From Alphaproteobacteria bacterium UBA3002 (GTDB lineage: Bacteria > Pseudomonadota > Alphaproteobacteria > Rickettsiales > UBA3002), in contig DDZS01000035.1 of assembly GCA_002346425.1 (NCBI GenBank), positions 5,180 to 69,179 on the forward strand: a DNA stretch of 64,000 nt, read 5' to 3'. Below the pieces are notes generated by a model. The model was not told the DNA's origin. It searched no databases and worked only from the letters and a program-made list of their open reading frames with translations. The position numbers were made by a program, and so were the translations under genes. How positions within the stretch are numbered: position 1 is the first letter of the stretch; every line of letters begins with the position of its first letter. Below, piece by piece: positions 8,423 through 15,533 of the stretch.

Positions 8423-9544
8423 ATGGTCGGATGGTTTGGCAAGAAAGAGACAGATGCGGATTCGCCGCCAGCGGATGAGCCGCATGTGCCCCATATCATC
8501 ATTTTAGGCAATGAAAAAGGCGGTTCTGGCAAAACCACCACGGCTATGCACCTGATTACGGCACTGATGCGCCTCGGTTTTAAAGTCGGAAGCATCGATA
8601 TTGATGCCCGCCAGCGTTCTCTATCCCGCTATCTGGAAAACCGACGCAATACGATTACGGATAGCGGTACGTCGCTTCCCCTGCCTACCCATATTGTAAT
8701 TACCAAAAGCCCTTTCAATGTCATGGAAGATGCCGAGGAGGATGAGCGCGAGCGCTTCGATCAGGCACGCGAACGTCTGAAACATTGCGATTTTATTGTC
8801 ATCGACAGCCCGGGTAACGATACTTATTTGTCGCGATTGGCGCATTCGCATTCCAATACTGTTATCACTCCAATCAATGATAGTTTCGTCGATTTGGATG
8901 TGTTGGCGACCGTGAATGGCAAAGACCTGAAAATTATCCGCCCGAGCGTCTATAGCGAAATGGTGTGGGAGCAAAAGCTGGTCAAAGCCAAGCGCGATGG
9001 TAGTTCGCTCGAATGGATCGTCATGCGTAACCGCTTGAGCAATATTGATGCGCGCAACAAACGTTTCATGAAAAAAGTAACCGAAGAATTGGCGCGACGC
9101 ATCGGTTTTCGTCTGGCGCCCGGATTCAGCGAGCGCGTAATTTTTCGTGAAATGTTCCTGCAAGGCTTAACGGTTTTGGATGTGATGGACAATGGAACGA
9201 GCCGTTCGGTTACTCTGTCGCATATCGCTGCACGCCAGGAGGTACGCGATCTGCTGAAAACCCTGCGCATTCCAGAAGTGGATCGCCGGATCAATGAGCT
9301 GAAACAAAAAGAGCAACCGGACGATGAGTCCGATACTCAGGCTTCAACCAAAGAATCCGCGGTCTCTGAGACAGCGCCGACGGCGACCAAAAGCGAAGCT
9401 GCTGCCCCATCCACCACATCGACATCAGCGTCTTCCACGGCGGCCTCTGCTGCACCTGCACGTACCACGCCAACCAGTACCTCGATGGTACAGGACTCTT
9501 CGCCGCTAGATTACGCAGCACGGCGGCCTGTTGGCGTGAATTAA
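8423..9544 (+). CDS. mipZ: MipZ-type ParA-like ATPase, division-site regulator
   Basis: The 373-residue protein carries a deviant Walker A motif, GNEKGGSGKTTT (from residue 29), followed by SIDIDARQRSLSRYLENR, the hallmark of alphaproteobacterial MipZ. FIVIDSPGNDTYLS is the Walker B region. In Caulobacter, MipZ forms gradients from the ParB-bound poles and inhibits FtsZ polymerisation, placing the septum at midcell. The C-terminal ~75 residues (from about 300) are a low-complexity Ser/Thr/Ala-rich tail not needed for the ATPase fold. The first in-frame ATG at 8423 is used. Two genes, a J-protein and a phosphohexomutase, follow closely on the same strand. Confidence 0.92.
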   Translation: MVGWFGKKETDADSPPADEPHVPHIIILGNEKGGSGKTTTAMHLITALMRLGFKVGSIDIDARQRSLSRYLENRRNTITDSGTSLPLPTHIVITKSPFNVMEDAEEDERERFDQARERLKHCDFIVIDSPGNDTYLSRLAHSHSNTVITPINDSFVDLDVLATVNGKDLKIIRPSVYSEMVWEQKLVKAKRDGSSLEWIVMRNRLSNIDARNKRFMKKVTEELARRIGFRLAPGFSERVIFREMFLQGLTVLDVMDNGTSRSVTLSHIAARQEVRDLLKTLRIPEVDRRINELKQKEQPDDESDTQASTKESAVSETAPTATKSEAAAPSTTSTSASSTAASAAPARTTPTSTSMVQDSSPLDYAARRPVGVN

Positions 9545-9549
9545 CGACG

Positions 9550-10032
9550 GTGGCACTCTTTTACCTGGCTGTTGGTGTACTTTGTGTCATCAGCCTGCAT
9601 TATAGCGTTAAATTTATGCAAACGCGCGGGCCCTCGGGCCGCAAACGCCTAGTGCAATGGGTGTTATTAATTGCCGTTATCGGATTTATTCTGCTGTTGC
9701 TTCGCTTAGGCATGCCCGCGATTGCCGCGATTCTTAGTGGATTTCTGGGCCTGACTGCTATCATTAGCCGGCTGATGGTGTTAGCGCCATTATGGCGGCA
9801 CGCCTCACGTTACCGGCAAAAGCAGACTGCTGCGCCTGCTTCATCGACAATGACGCGTGAACAGGCCGCAGCCATCCTGGGAATCACGCCCGATGCGACT
9901 ACAGAAGAAATCAAAGCCGCTTATCACCGGTTGATGCGCAGTTGTCATCCCGATGCTGGCGGCAATGACTATTTGGCAGCGCAGTTGAATCAGGCTAAAG
10001 AAGTGCTGCTCAATACGAAAGGAACGCCATGA
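9550..10032 (+). CDS. Membrane-anchored J-domain protein (Tim14/Pam18-like layout)
   Basis: The 160-residue product has two or three hydrophobic helices in its first ~80 residues and a short C-terminal J domain (about 101-160) with the HPD motif at 133-135 in RSCHPDAGGND. Small TM-plus-J proteins like this are common in alphaproteobacteria and resemble mitochondrial Tim14. They are expected to recruit DnaK to the inner face of the membrane. The start is GTG 9550, five bases after the mipZ stop. The end overlaps the next gene by 4 bases (ATGA), so these genes form an operon. The client is unknown. Confidence 0.85.
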   Translation: MALFYLAVGVLCVISLHYSVKFMQTRGPSGRKRLVQWVLLIAVIGFILLLLRLGMPAIAAILSGFLGLTAIISRLMVLAPLWRHASRYRQKQTAAPASSTMTREQAAAILGITPDATTEEIKAAYHRLMRSCHPDAGGNDYLAAQLNQAKEVLLNTKGTP

Positions 10033-11432
10033 CAGTCAGCGATGCAGTAATTGAAAGCTATCAGTTGCACCCCAGCACAGTGCGCGAATATGACATTCGC
10101 GGGACGGTGCCCGACACGTTAAGCGAAGCCGATATGCAAGCCATCGGCCATGCCTATGCCGGGTGGCATTATGCGGTGAAAGGCGAAGCACCTTCGATCG
10201 CTGTGGCGCGCGATGGACGCGCAAGTTCGCCCGCGCTCGCTGAAGCATTGCTTAGAGGGCTGCTAGAAGGCGGGGCGGTGGTCACGGATTTTGGCGTAGG
10301 CCCAACTCCCATGCTCTATTTCGCGGCCGCGACCTATGCCATGGATGGCGGCCTTATGGTAACGGGCTCGCATAATCCGCCCACGCATAACGGCGTGAAG
10401 ATGGTATCGTTTGGGAAACCGTTTTACGGCCAGCAGATTAAAGATCTCGCCGCCAGCATTGGCACCTATCCCACTCGCCAAGGCAGTGTAACGCAAGCCG
10501 ATATCCGTGATGCGTATGTAGAGCGTCTTTTGCAAGAGCAAGCGCATGAAGGCCGCAGCCTGAACATCGCATGGGATGCCGGCAATGGCGCCAGCGGCGA
10601 AATCATCGACCGCTTGAGCGTTAACATGGGCGACCACGAACATGCGTGTCTCTATACCGCCATAGACGGCACATTTCCCAATCACCACCCCGATCCTTCA
10701 GTGATCGAGAATTTGGCCGACTTGACTGCTGTGGTGGAAGCTGAAGGCTGCGACGTCGGTCTGGCCTTCGATGGCGATGGCGATCGGCTAGGCGTGGTGG
10801 ATGAACGCGGACGCCCTGTCCCGTCTGATCAGCTACTCATGCTGTTTTGCCGCGATGTGTTAGTCGACCTGCCGGATGCCACGCTCATCGCCGATGTCAA
10901 AACCAGCCAAACCGTTTTTGATGACATTGCAGCACTCGGCGGGCATCCTATCATGTGGAAGACCGGTCACAGCCATATCAAAGTCAAAATGCGCGAAACT
11001 GGTGCCGCGTTTGGCGGCGAGGCTAGCGGGCATCTGTTTTTCGCGGATCGCTATGACGGCTTCGACGATGGATTATACGCGGCGATGCGGTTGATTCGCT
11101 TGCTGAGTATCCAAGACAAGCCGCTCAGCGCCTTGATTGATGCACTGCCGCGCTGGCACAGCACACCAGAACTACGCATTGATTGCGAGGAAAGCCGCAA
11201 ATTCGCCGTGATCGAAGAAATACGTGGCCGGTTGGATACGCAAGGAACAGAGTATTTAGCCATCGATGGCGTGCGTATTAGCACCCCAGATGGCTGGTGG
11301 CTGATTCGCGCTTCCAACACGCAAGCTGCGATCATTGCCCGCGCCGAAGCCCGCGACCCGCAAGCATTGGCCGTATTGACGGAACAATTGCGCATCCAGC
11401 TCGAAGCCTCCGGCGTCACCCTCCCGCAATAA
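10029..11432 (+). CDS. manB: Phosphomannomutase/phosphoglucomutase (AlgC/ManB type)
   Basis: This 467-residue alpha-D-phosphohexomutase interconverts hexose 1- and 6-phosphates for exopolysaccharide and LPS precursors. The active-site phosphoserine loop TGSHNPP contains Ser114, the metal loop FDGDGDRLG contains Asp248, Asp250 and Asp252, the sugar-binding loop is GGEASGH (Glu331), and the phosphate-binding loop near the C terminus reads IRASNTQ. Four domains of normal size are present. It starts within the end of the J-protein gene (ATGA overlap). The split tRNA-Arg locus begins 51 bases downstream of its stop. Confidence 0.93.
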   Translation: MTVSDAVIESYQLHPSTVREYDIRGTVPDTLSEADMQAIGHAYAGWHYAVKGEAPSIAVARDGRASSPALAEALLRGLLEGGAVVTDFGVGPTPMLYFAAATYAMDGGLMVTGSHNPPTHNGVKMVSFGKPFYGQQIKDLAASIGTYPTRQGSVTQADIRDAYVERLLQEQAHEGRSLNIAWDAGNGASGEIIDRLSVNMGDHEHACLYTAIDGTFPNHHPDPSVIENLADLTAVVEAEGCDVGLAFDGDGDRLGVVDERGRPVPSDQLLMLFCRDVLVDLPDATLIADVKTSQTVFDDIAALGGHPIMWKTGHSHIKVKMRETGAAFGGEASGHLFFADRYDGFDDGLYAAMRLIRLLSIQDKPLSALIDALPRWHSTPELRIDCEESRKFAVIEEIRGRLDTQGTEYLAIDGVRISTPDGWWLIRASNTQAAIIARAEARDPQALAVLTEQLRIQLEASGVTLPQ

Positions 11433-11483
11433 GCAGTTGCATCGCTTATCCGATTCGTCGACAGTATCGCAATCCTATGTTAC

Positions 11484-11515
11484 GCGCCCGTAGCTCAGCT
11501 GGATAGAGCACCGGC
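11484..11515 (+). pseudogene. 5' half of tRNA-Arg(TCT), nucleotides 1-32, separated from its 3' half
   Basis: These 32 bases are identical to nucleotides 1-32 of the complete tRNA-Arg(TCT) at 12382-12458: acceptor 5' strand, D arm and 5' strand of the anticodon stem. Homology stops at the first base of the anticodon loop and unrelated sequence follows. The missing nucleotides 33-77 occur as a separate fragment at 14232-14276. Two bases upstream (AC) are also shared with the intact copy. This piece alone cannot make a tRNA. Confidence 0.9.
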
Positions 11516-11525
11516 TCTATAATAG

Positions 11526-11801
11526 CTCTCATATCTTAACCACCAAAAAGTCCGATATGGTATCCATCTGGACGGGAAGCGCGAATTCGAGTCTATCAAA
11601 GATGCGGTCGAGGCATCGGAGATATTTGAATCGCAGAACTCTGGAAAGGCGCTGCAATATCAGGTGCTTGATGAGCGCAATCAATGCGTTCTTCTCGGTG
11701 AACCCGGCGTCAAGTGGCGTGTGCAGAAGGTAGCACAACCCCATCTTTTCACTCACGGCCCGAAAGAATGGGTTACCGCTGCTGACTGGGGTGCGTACTA
11801 A
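11526..11801 (+). pseudogene. 5'-truncated reading frame of unknown function
   Basis: A frame is open from just after a TAG at 11523 to the TAA at 11799-11801, about 91 codons, with no ATG, GTG or TTG near its beginning. The translation has ordinary protein composition (for example DGKREFESIKDAVEASEIF and a tryptophan-rich end, EWVTAADWGAY). A strong intrinsic terminator follows 44 bases later. This looks like the 3' part of a gene whose beginning was lost at the junction with the tRNA fragment. I do not recognise the family. A 107-codon antisense frame over the same bases is judged a shadow. Confidence 0.4.
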
Positions 11802-11844
11802 CCTATGTGACATTTTCGTGAAGATATAAAAAAGCACTATAAGT

Positions 11845-11885
11845 TCACCCATTCAAATGCTACCCTTTTTGAATGGGTGATTTTT
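11845..11885 (+). terminator. Intrinsic transcription terminator
   Basis: A perfect 13-base-pair stem (11845-11857 with 11868-11880) with a 10-base loop is followed directly by TTTTT at 11881-11885. It closes the truncated frame ending at 11801. The proposed ATG of the next gene (11873) lies inside the right arm of this stem, which casts doubt on that start. Confidence 0.75.
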
Positions 11886-12283
11886 CTAACAAAAAAATTG
11901 CTAGCTATCCTATTTATGAAGAAAAGCGTTACGTGGATGCCAGAAAGGAGATCGGCACTATTGGTGACGAGCTTTTTCAATTAAACTGTAATTTCGCAAG
12001 CATAAGTGCGCCGCGCGGCATCTCTTCTTCAGGTGACAATCGGGACATGGCGCAGCGTTATTTGCCCGAGTATTCTACTGCGCCACTTACCGCAGAAGAA
12101 CTAGAATTGATGGATTATAATATCGCTAACTTACGCCATGCGATCGACCGTTTCGAGGCGCGCGTGAACGATCTGGCATCCCCTGCAAAAGAGAGAAACA
12201 CTCCTTCACCTAAAGTCGAGCAAATGTCTTGGTTACAGCGCATCTCTAATTCATTTAATTTTCTCTCAGCCACTGATCGTTAA
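11873..12283 (+). CDS. Hypothetical protein in the tRNA-Arg insert
   Basis: The 136-residue product has no signal peptide, no membrane helix and no motif I recognise. It is hydrophilic, with a helical stretch around residues 80-105 (LTAEELELMDYNIANLRHAIDRFEARVN) that could form a short coiled coil. The ATG overlaps a terminator stem and there is no good ribosome-binding site, so the true start may be downstream, for example the GTG around residue 21. It has no homologous neighbour in the window. Its position between the 5' tRNA fragment and the intact tRNA makes it accessory cargo of the putative element. Confidence 0.45.
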   Translation: MGDFSNKKIASYPIYEEKRYVDARKEIGTIGDELFQLNCNFASISAPRGISSSGDNRDMAQRYLPEYSTAPLTAEELELMDYNIANLRHAIDRFEARVNDLASPAKERNTPSPKVEQMSWLQRISNSFNFLSATDR

Positions 12284-12381
12284 AACATCTCTTTTATTAT
12301 AAAGTCATCATTTAAATTCTGATTTCTAAGCAACATGTGCAGCATTGTGTTTATGTGCTCACCTGCTAAACATACCTACAC

Positions 12382-12458
12382 GCGCCCGTAGCTCAGCTGG
12401 ATAGAGCACCGGCCTTCTAAGCCGGTGGTCGCAGGTTCGAATCCTGCCGGGCGCGCCA
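12382..12458 (+). tRNA. tRNA-Arg(TCT), complete copy
   Basis: The 77 bases fold into a full cloverleaf: acceptor GCGCCCG/CGGGCGC, D arm, anticodon stem CCGGC/GCCGG with loop CTTCTAA (anticodon TCT, arginine AGA/AGG), five-base variable region, T arm GCAGG-TTCGAAT-CCTGC, discriminator G and encoded CCA. It is the only complete copy of this tRNA in the window. Its first 32 bases recur at 11484-11515 and its last 45 at 14232-14276, so it sits between two split remnants and presumably supplies the cell's function. Confidence 0.97.
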
Positions 12459-12693
12459 ATTTTAGGCATTTAAACCCTGTCTGCTAAAAAGCGACGTTGC
12501 CAAACTTAGCCGATTCAAAAACTATTGAGCTAATTTATTGATCGCTGCAACTGATCATCTTTAGTCACTCTAAGCGCAGGCCATAAGGCAGGGTTGACAC
12601 CATATTGTATGAGCAAGTTTCCTTTTAAAAACGTCGTAAACTTCACAATTCCTTCACACTTCTAAACATATTTTTTAGTAAAATAATAAAGTT
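12459..12693. other. Non-coding stretch between tRNA-Arg and the M48-like gene
   Basis: No reading frame of note is present in these 235 bases. The sequence becomes AT-rich towards the 3' end. A TTGACA hexamer at about 12594 resembles a -35 box, but no convincing -10 box follows at the usual distance. It probably carries the promoter of the protease gene. Confidence 0.5.
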
Positions 12694-13518
12694 ATGGACT
12701 GGAAAGATGCGTTATACGGCACTGAAGTGAAATCGCTTGAGCATGGAGCGGTTCATGACGCTGTGCAAGAAATGGCTAATAAGTTAGGTCTAGGCCGCAT
12801 AAAAGTTACTGTGAGTAATTCAACTTTTCCTGGTGCGCGGGCTATTCCTTATCGGGACGGAACTAAAGAAGTGTGCCTAGACAAAGGCATTATCGATGCC
12901 ACTAAGTCTTCACTTCATGGGCATGTGACACCAGAACTTAAGGCGATAATTGGCCATGAGCTTGGACATCACGCGCGCGATATTTACAAAAACCGTAGAA
13001 TGGCTAAGCTGCCCCTTTACGTTGGGCCAATAGCCGCAGTAGGGGTATATCAAGCTGCTAAAGCATTCCGACAAGCCCATTGTAAAGAGGAGCCTTGTAA
13101 GGATATCTCGTTTCCTCGTACGACCTTGATCGGAAAAACATTCGGTTTAAATGCCCAAATGGCTTCATGGGGGCTTTTTGGCGGAATGATAGCATCGGCC
13201 ATTACCTCTCGACATCAGGAATTTGAATGTGATCGAATTGGAGCAAGTTTAACAACTCCAGAGGCTATGAAAAACGCTATTAATATAATTTATGATAATA
13301 GTGGAGAAGCAATTTCAGAGCTTAAAGCTCAGTATCCACAAGCACATAAATATCAATGGCTCTCTCCCGAAACATGGAGAAGGAGCTTTGCGGCGGCTAG
13401 CTATGATGCCCACCCATTCAAATTTGAACGAATCCGTAAGCTGGAAAAAATGGCATCTGAGGTTTCGCAAGTAGCGCATGAAGGTCGCATCGTAGAAACC
13501 TTGTTACGTGCAATTTAG
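12694..13518 (+). CDS. M48-family-like membrane zinc metalloprotease
   Basis: The 274-residue protein has an HExxH zinc motif, GHELGHH (His88, Glu89, His92), preceded by a helix as in M48 peptidases. The third ligand region is RHQEFECDRIGA (Glu176 and Asp180), matching the family's E-x-x-x-D pattern. Two hydrophobic segments (about 106-121 and 155-171) lie between these motifs, as in HtpX/Ste24-type enzymes. The end, HPFKFERIRKLEK, resembles the HP-x-x-x-ERI motif after the active site. Base composition is visibly more AT-rich than the flanking housekeeping genes. It is the main cargo of the tRNA-Arg insert. The substrate is unknown; M48 enzymes often act in membrane quality control. Confidence 0.82.
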   Translation: MDWKDALYGTEVKSLEHGAVHDAVQEMANKLGLGRIKVTVSNSTFPGARAIPYRDGTKEVCLDKGIIDATKSSLHGHVTPELKAIIGHELGHHARDIYKNRRMAKLPLYVGPIAAVGVYQAAKAFRQAHCKEEPCKDISFPRTTLIGKTFGLNAQMASWGLFGGMIASAITSRHQEFECDRIGASLTTPEAMKNAINIIYDNSGEAISELKAQYPQAHKYQWLSPETWRRSFAAASYDAHPFKFERIRKLEKMASEVSQVAHEGRIVETLLRAI

Positions 13519-13650
13519 TTTTGAGTGGCGTTAAGAATTTAAAATAAACGCATAAAGCTAGGCAAACTTACTATGGGCGGGTGTACCCGCCCATAGAAGC
13601 CCAGCCCGAAGGCTAGTATTTATGTCACCCGGCTTACACCGAATAGCAGA
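13519..13650. other. Intergenic hairpin region with an 11-bp GC-rich palindrome
   Basis: A perfect 11-base-pair stem with a TGTA loop lies at 13571-13596 (CTATGGGCGGG / CCCGCCCATAG). No T-tract follows on either strand, so it is not a textbook terminator. It lies between the convergent protease gene and a small minus-strand gene and may stop transcription from either side. Confidence 0.55.
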
Positions 13651-13785
13651 TCACCAGACCACGACGCCCGTGGTCGCTGCGATCAGGACGGCAGCAATCT
13701 CGCGGGCGATGATTTCCTTGCCCGGGTCACGCTGTTGCGGCTGAGATTCGGACTTTTGGTTGTCCTTGCTCTTGTCCTTGCTCAT
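13651..13785 (-). CDS. Small tail-anchored-like membrane protein, 44 residues
   Basis: Starting at the ATG ending at 13785, a 44-residue protein is encoded. Its first half is strongly charged and Lys/Gln/Ser-rich (MSKDKSKDNQKSESQPQQ) and its second half is one hydrophobic segment ending the protein (EIAAVLIAATTGVVVW). An AAGGAG site lies six bases before this ATG; the reading frame is open further upstream, but this start has the best ribosome-binding site. The layout resembles a tail-anchored or small-toxin-like peptide, without a recognised family. It lies in the tRNA-Arg insert. Confidence 0.5.
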   Translation of the reverse strand: MSKDKSKDNQKSESQPQQRDPGKEIIAREIAAVLIAATTGVVVW

Positions 13786-14231
13786 GTCCATCTCCTTAAC
13801 AGTATGATGGATTGCGAGTTTTGTTTCTCCCCAGAAACGAAAACGGCTCACTGATACCAACTAGCGAACTAGCGGTAGGGGATTCAGGTTAAGCTATCAT
13901 TGCGGGTATCTATTAAGACACTGGCTAAGCTGTAACCCTACTAATGTAACCTAAAACATTTCAGTTTGTATTAAGCTTTGATGACAAATTACCATTTAGT
14001 TTGCCATTCTCGATAACTAGTTTCCAGCAAGCATACTATATCATCTTATGTATTAAGGTTTACATTGTGTTTACTGATTTATGCCAAACAGCCAAGATCA
14101 AGGGTGACAGTTTCTAACTTACGCTGAATAATGCAAACCTGATTTCGTCCGACTCCGAATATCCTGCATGAGCTATTATAACGAGTTGCCGTAAATCGCG
14201 TTTACTTAGCTGTAATCAATTGATATCTCAT
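13786..14231. other. Non-coding right part of the tRNA-Arg insert
   Basis: About 445 AT-rich bases contain no credible gene. A short direct repeat (AACTAGCG twice) occurs near 13858-13874. I see no inverted repeats at the extreme ends of the insert. The only small frame reaching past 14220 reads through the tRNA fragment and is not a gene. Confidence 0.5.
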
Positions 14232-14276
14232 CTTCTAAGCCGGTGGTCGCAGGTTCGAATCCTGCCGGGCGCGCCA
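14232..14276 (+). pseudogene. 3' half of tRNA-Arg(TCT), nucleotides 33-77
   Basis: These 45 bases are identical to nucleotides 33-77 of the intact tRNA-Arg(TCT): anticodon loop, 3' anticodon strand, variable region, T arm, acceptor 3' strand and CCA. Upstream bases differ immediately. It is the exact complement of the 5' fragment at 11484-11515. It may serve as the right attachment repeat of an insertion whose left repeat is the 3' half of the intact gene. Confidence 0.92.
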
Positions 14277-14331
14277 TGGCTTTACGCATCTGGGTTAAAG
14301 ACCTATATAGTATCGCAGAGACGCGGGGGTT

Positions 14332-15522
14332 ATGGACTTTACGAATCAGTTTATCTTACTAAGCGGCTTGTTACTGGCGTTAAGCGTGCTTGCCGGATTA
14401 TTGTCCCGCCGGACTGGTGCCCCATTGATTTTGTCATTTCTGGCTGTCGGTGTCTTATTCGGACAAGACGGACCGGGTGGCATTGTCTTCAATGATATGG
14501 AACTTAGCTTTTTTGCCTGTTCCGTGGCATTGGCCATCATCCTCTTTGATGGGGGTATACAAACACCGATCGCCTCATTCAAGCGCGCTGCCAGACCCGC
14601 TGGGTTACTCGCAACCGCAGGGGTGATCATTACCGCCGGACTTGTTGCCCTGTGCATTCATTTCGGTTTAGATCTGCCTTTTCTAAATGCGCTACTGATT
14701 GGATCGGTGGTAGCCTCCACAGATGCAGCAGCCGTCTTTCTGTTGCTTCGGCAGCATGGGCTACGGTTAAAGCCGCATTTGGCAAGTGTACTCGAGGTGG
14801 AGTCCGGTATTAACGACCCGATGGCGGTGTTATTAACGCTGACGTTAGTGGAACTTATCATCCATGGGTTCAGCGAGCAAAGCGGGTGGCTAATTGCAGT
14901 GGAATTTACATTGCAATTGGGCCTTGGGATAGGTTTGGGCATGATCGGTGGCAAGCTGCTGACCTATTTCTTCAGCTGGGTCGAAACCGACTCCGGGCTT
15001 TATCCCATTTTTGCTTTAGCAAGCGGCATGCTCATTTTCGGCGCAAGCAATGTCTTGGGCGGCAGCGGGTTTTTAGCGGCTTATATCGCGGGTTTGATGC
15101 TTGGCAATCATGAATACAAAGCCAAGCGGGTGGTGCAGCAATTTATGGATGGCATGGCGTGGTTATCGCAATTGGCCATGCTATTAATTCTTGGACTACT
15201 AGTCACGCCGAGCGAACTGATTCATGACGTGCCGCGCGGGCTGGTTATTGCATTAGCCCTGATCTTTATAGGGCGTCCAGTTGCTGTCTTTTGCTGCCTG
15301 CTTTTTGAGAAAATGCGGTTGCGCGAGAAATTGTTCATTTCCTGGGTCGGACTACGCGGCGGAATTCCCATCTACTTGGCGATCATTCCGGTGCTCGCTG
15401 GCATGGATGTCAGTTACTTCAACTTAGCGTTTATCGTAGTCGTCTGTTCGCTTTTGCTGCAGGGCTGGACGATCCGCTTCATGGCACGGCGCTTAGGCGT
15501 AATGGAACCTCCGACAGACTAG
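14332..15522 (+). CDS. CPA1-type cation/proton antiporter (NhaP2/CvrA-like), transport domain only
   Basis: The 396-residue protein has about 12 hydrophobic helices and conserved CPA1 motifs, including SVVASTDAAAVF and ESGINDPMAVLL, which hold the ion-binding acidic residues. It most resembles NhaP2/CvrA potassium/proton antiporters, but those are near 570 residues with a cytoplasmic TrkA-C/RCK tail, which is absent here. The protein stops at MARRLGVMEPPTD, right after the last helix, so regulation by that tail is missing. Its start lies 55 bases right of the 3' tRNA fragment. The ion specificity is inferred. Confidence 0.85.
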   Translation: MDFTNQFILLSGLLLALSVLAGLLSRRTGAPLILSFLAVGVLFGQDGPGGIVFNDMELSFFACSVALAIILFDGGIQTPIASFKRAARPAGLLATAGVIITAGLVALCIHFGLDLPFLNALLIGSVVASTDAAAVFLLLRQHGLRLKPHLASVLEVESGINDPMAVLLTLTLVELIIHGFSEQSGWLIAVEFTLQLGLGIGLGMIGGKLLTYFFSWVETDSGLYPIFALASGMLIFGASNVLGGSGFLAAYIAGLMLGNHEYKAKRVVQQFMDGMAWLSQLAMLLILGLLVTPSELIHDVPRGLVIALALIFIGRPVAVFCCLLFEKMRLREKLFISWVGLRGGIPIYLAIIPVLAGMDVSYFNLAFIVVVCSLLLQGWTIRFMARRLGVMEPPTD

Positions 15523-15533
15523 CGTTCTCAAGC

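Larger units (their letters stand above)
11484..14276 (+). mobile_element. Putative integrative element or tandem elements splitting tRNA-Arg(TCT)
   Basis: The outer boundaries are the two halves of one tRNA-Arg(TCT) gene: nucleotides 1-32 at 11484-11515 and nucleotides 33-77 at 14232-14276. Together they sum to exactly one 77-nucleotide gene. The 2,716 bases in between hold a complete copy of the same tRNA (12382-12458), an unknown gene, an M48-like protease, a tiny membrane protein, a truncated reading frame and much non-coding sequence. The interval can also be read as two adjacent insertions: one flanked by 34-base repeats (11482-11515 and 12380-12413), the other by 45-base repeats (12414-12458 and 14232-14276). 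No integrase or transposase is visible, so it may be a decayed or trans-mobilised element. Confidence 0.65.

Noticed and set aside
11529..11852. 107-codon minus-strand frame in the tRNA insert
   Set aside because: The opposite strand shows better protein-like composition and is followed by a terminator in its own direction.
12590..12630. TTGACA box upstream of the protease gene as a sigma-70 promoter
   Set aside because: No acceptable -10 hexamer at 16-18 bases; mentioned only as a weak hint in the spacer entry.
14220..14495. 91-codon frame crossing the 3' tRNA fragment
   Set aside because: It reads through tRNA sequence (giving the familiar SQVRILPGAP-like peptide) and into another frame of the antiporter gene.
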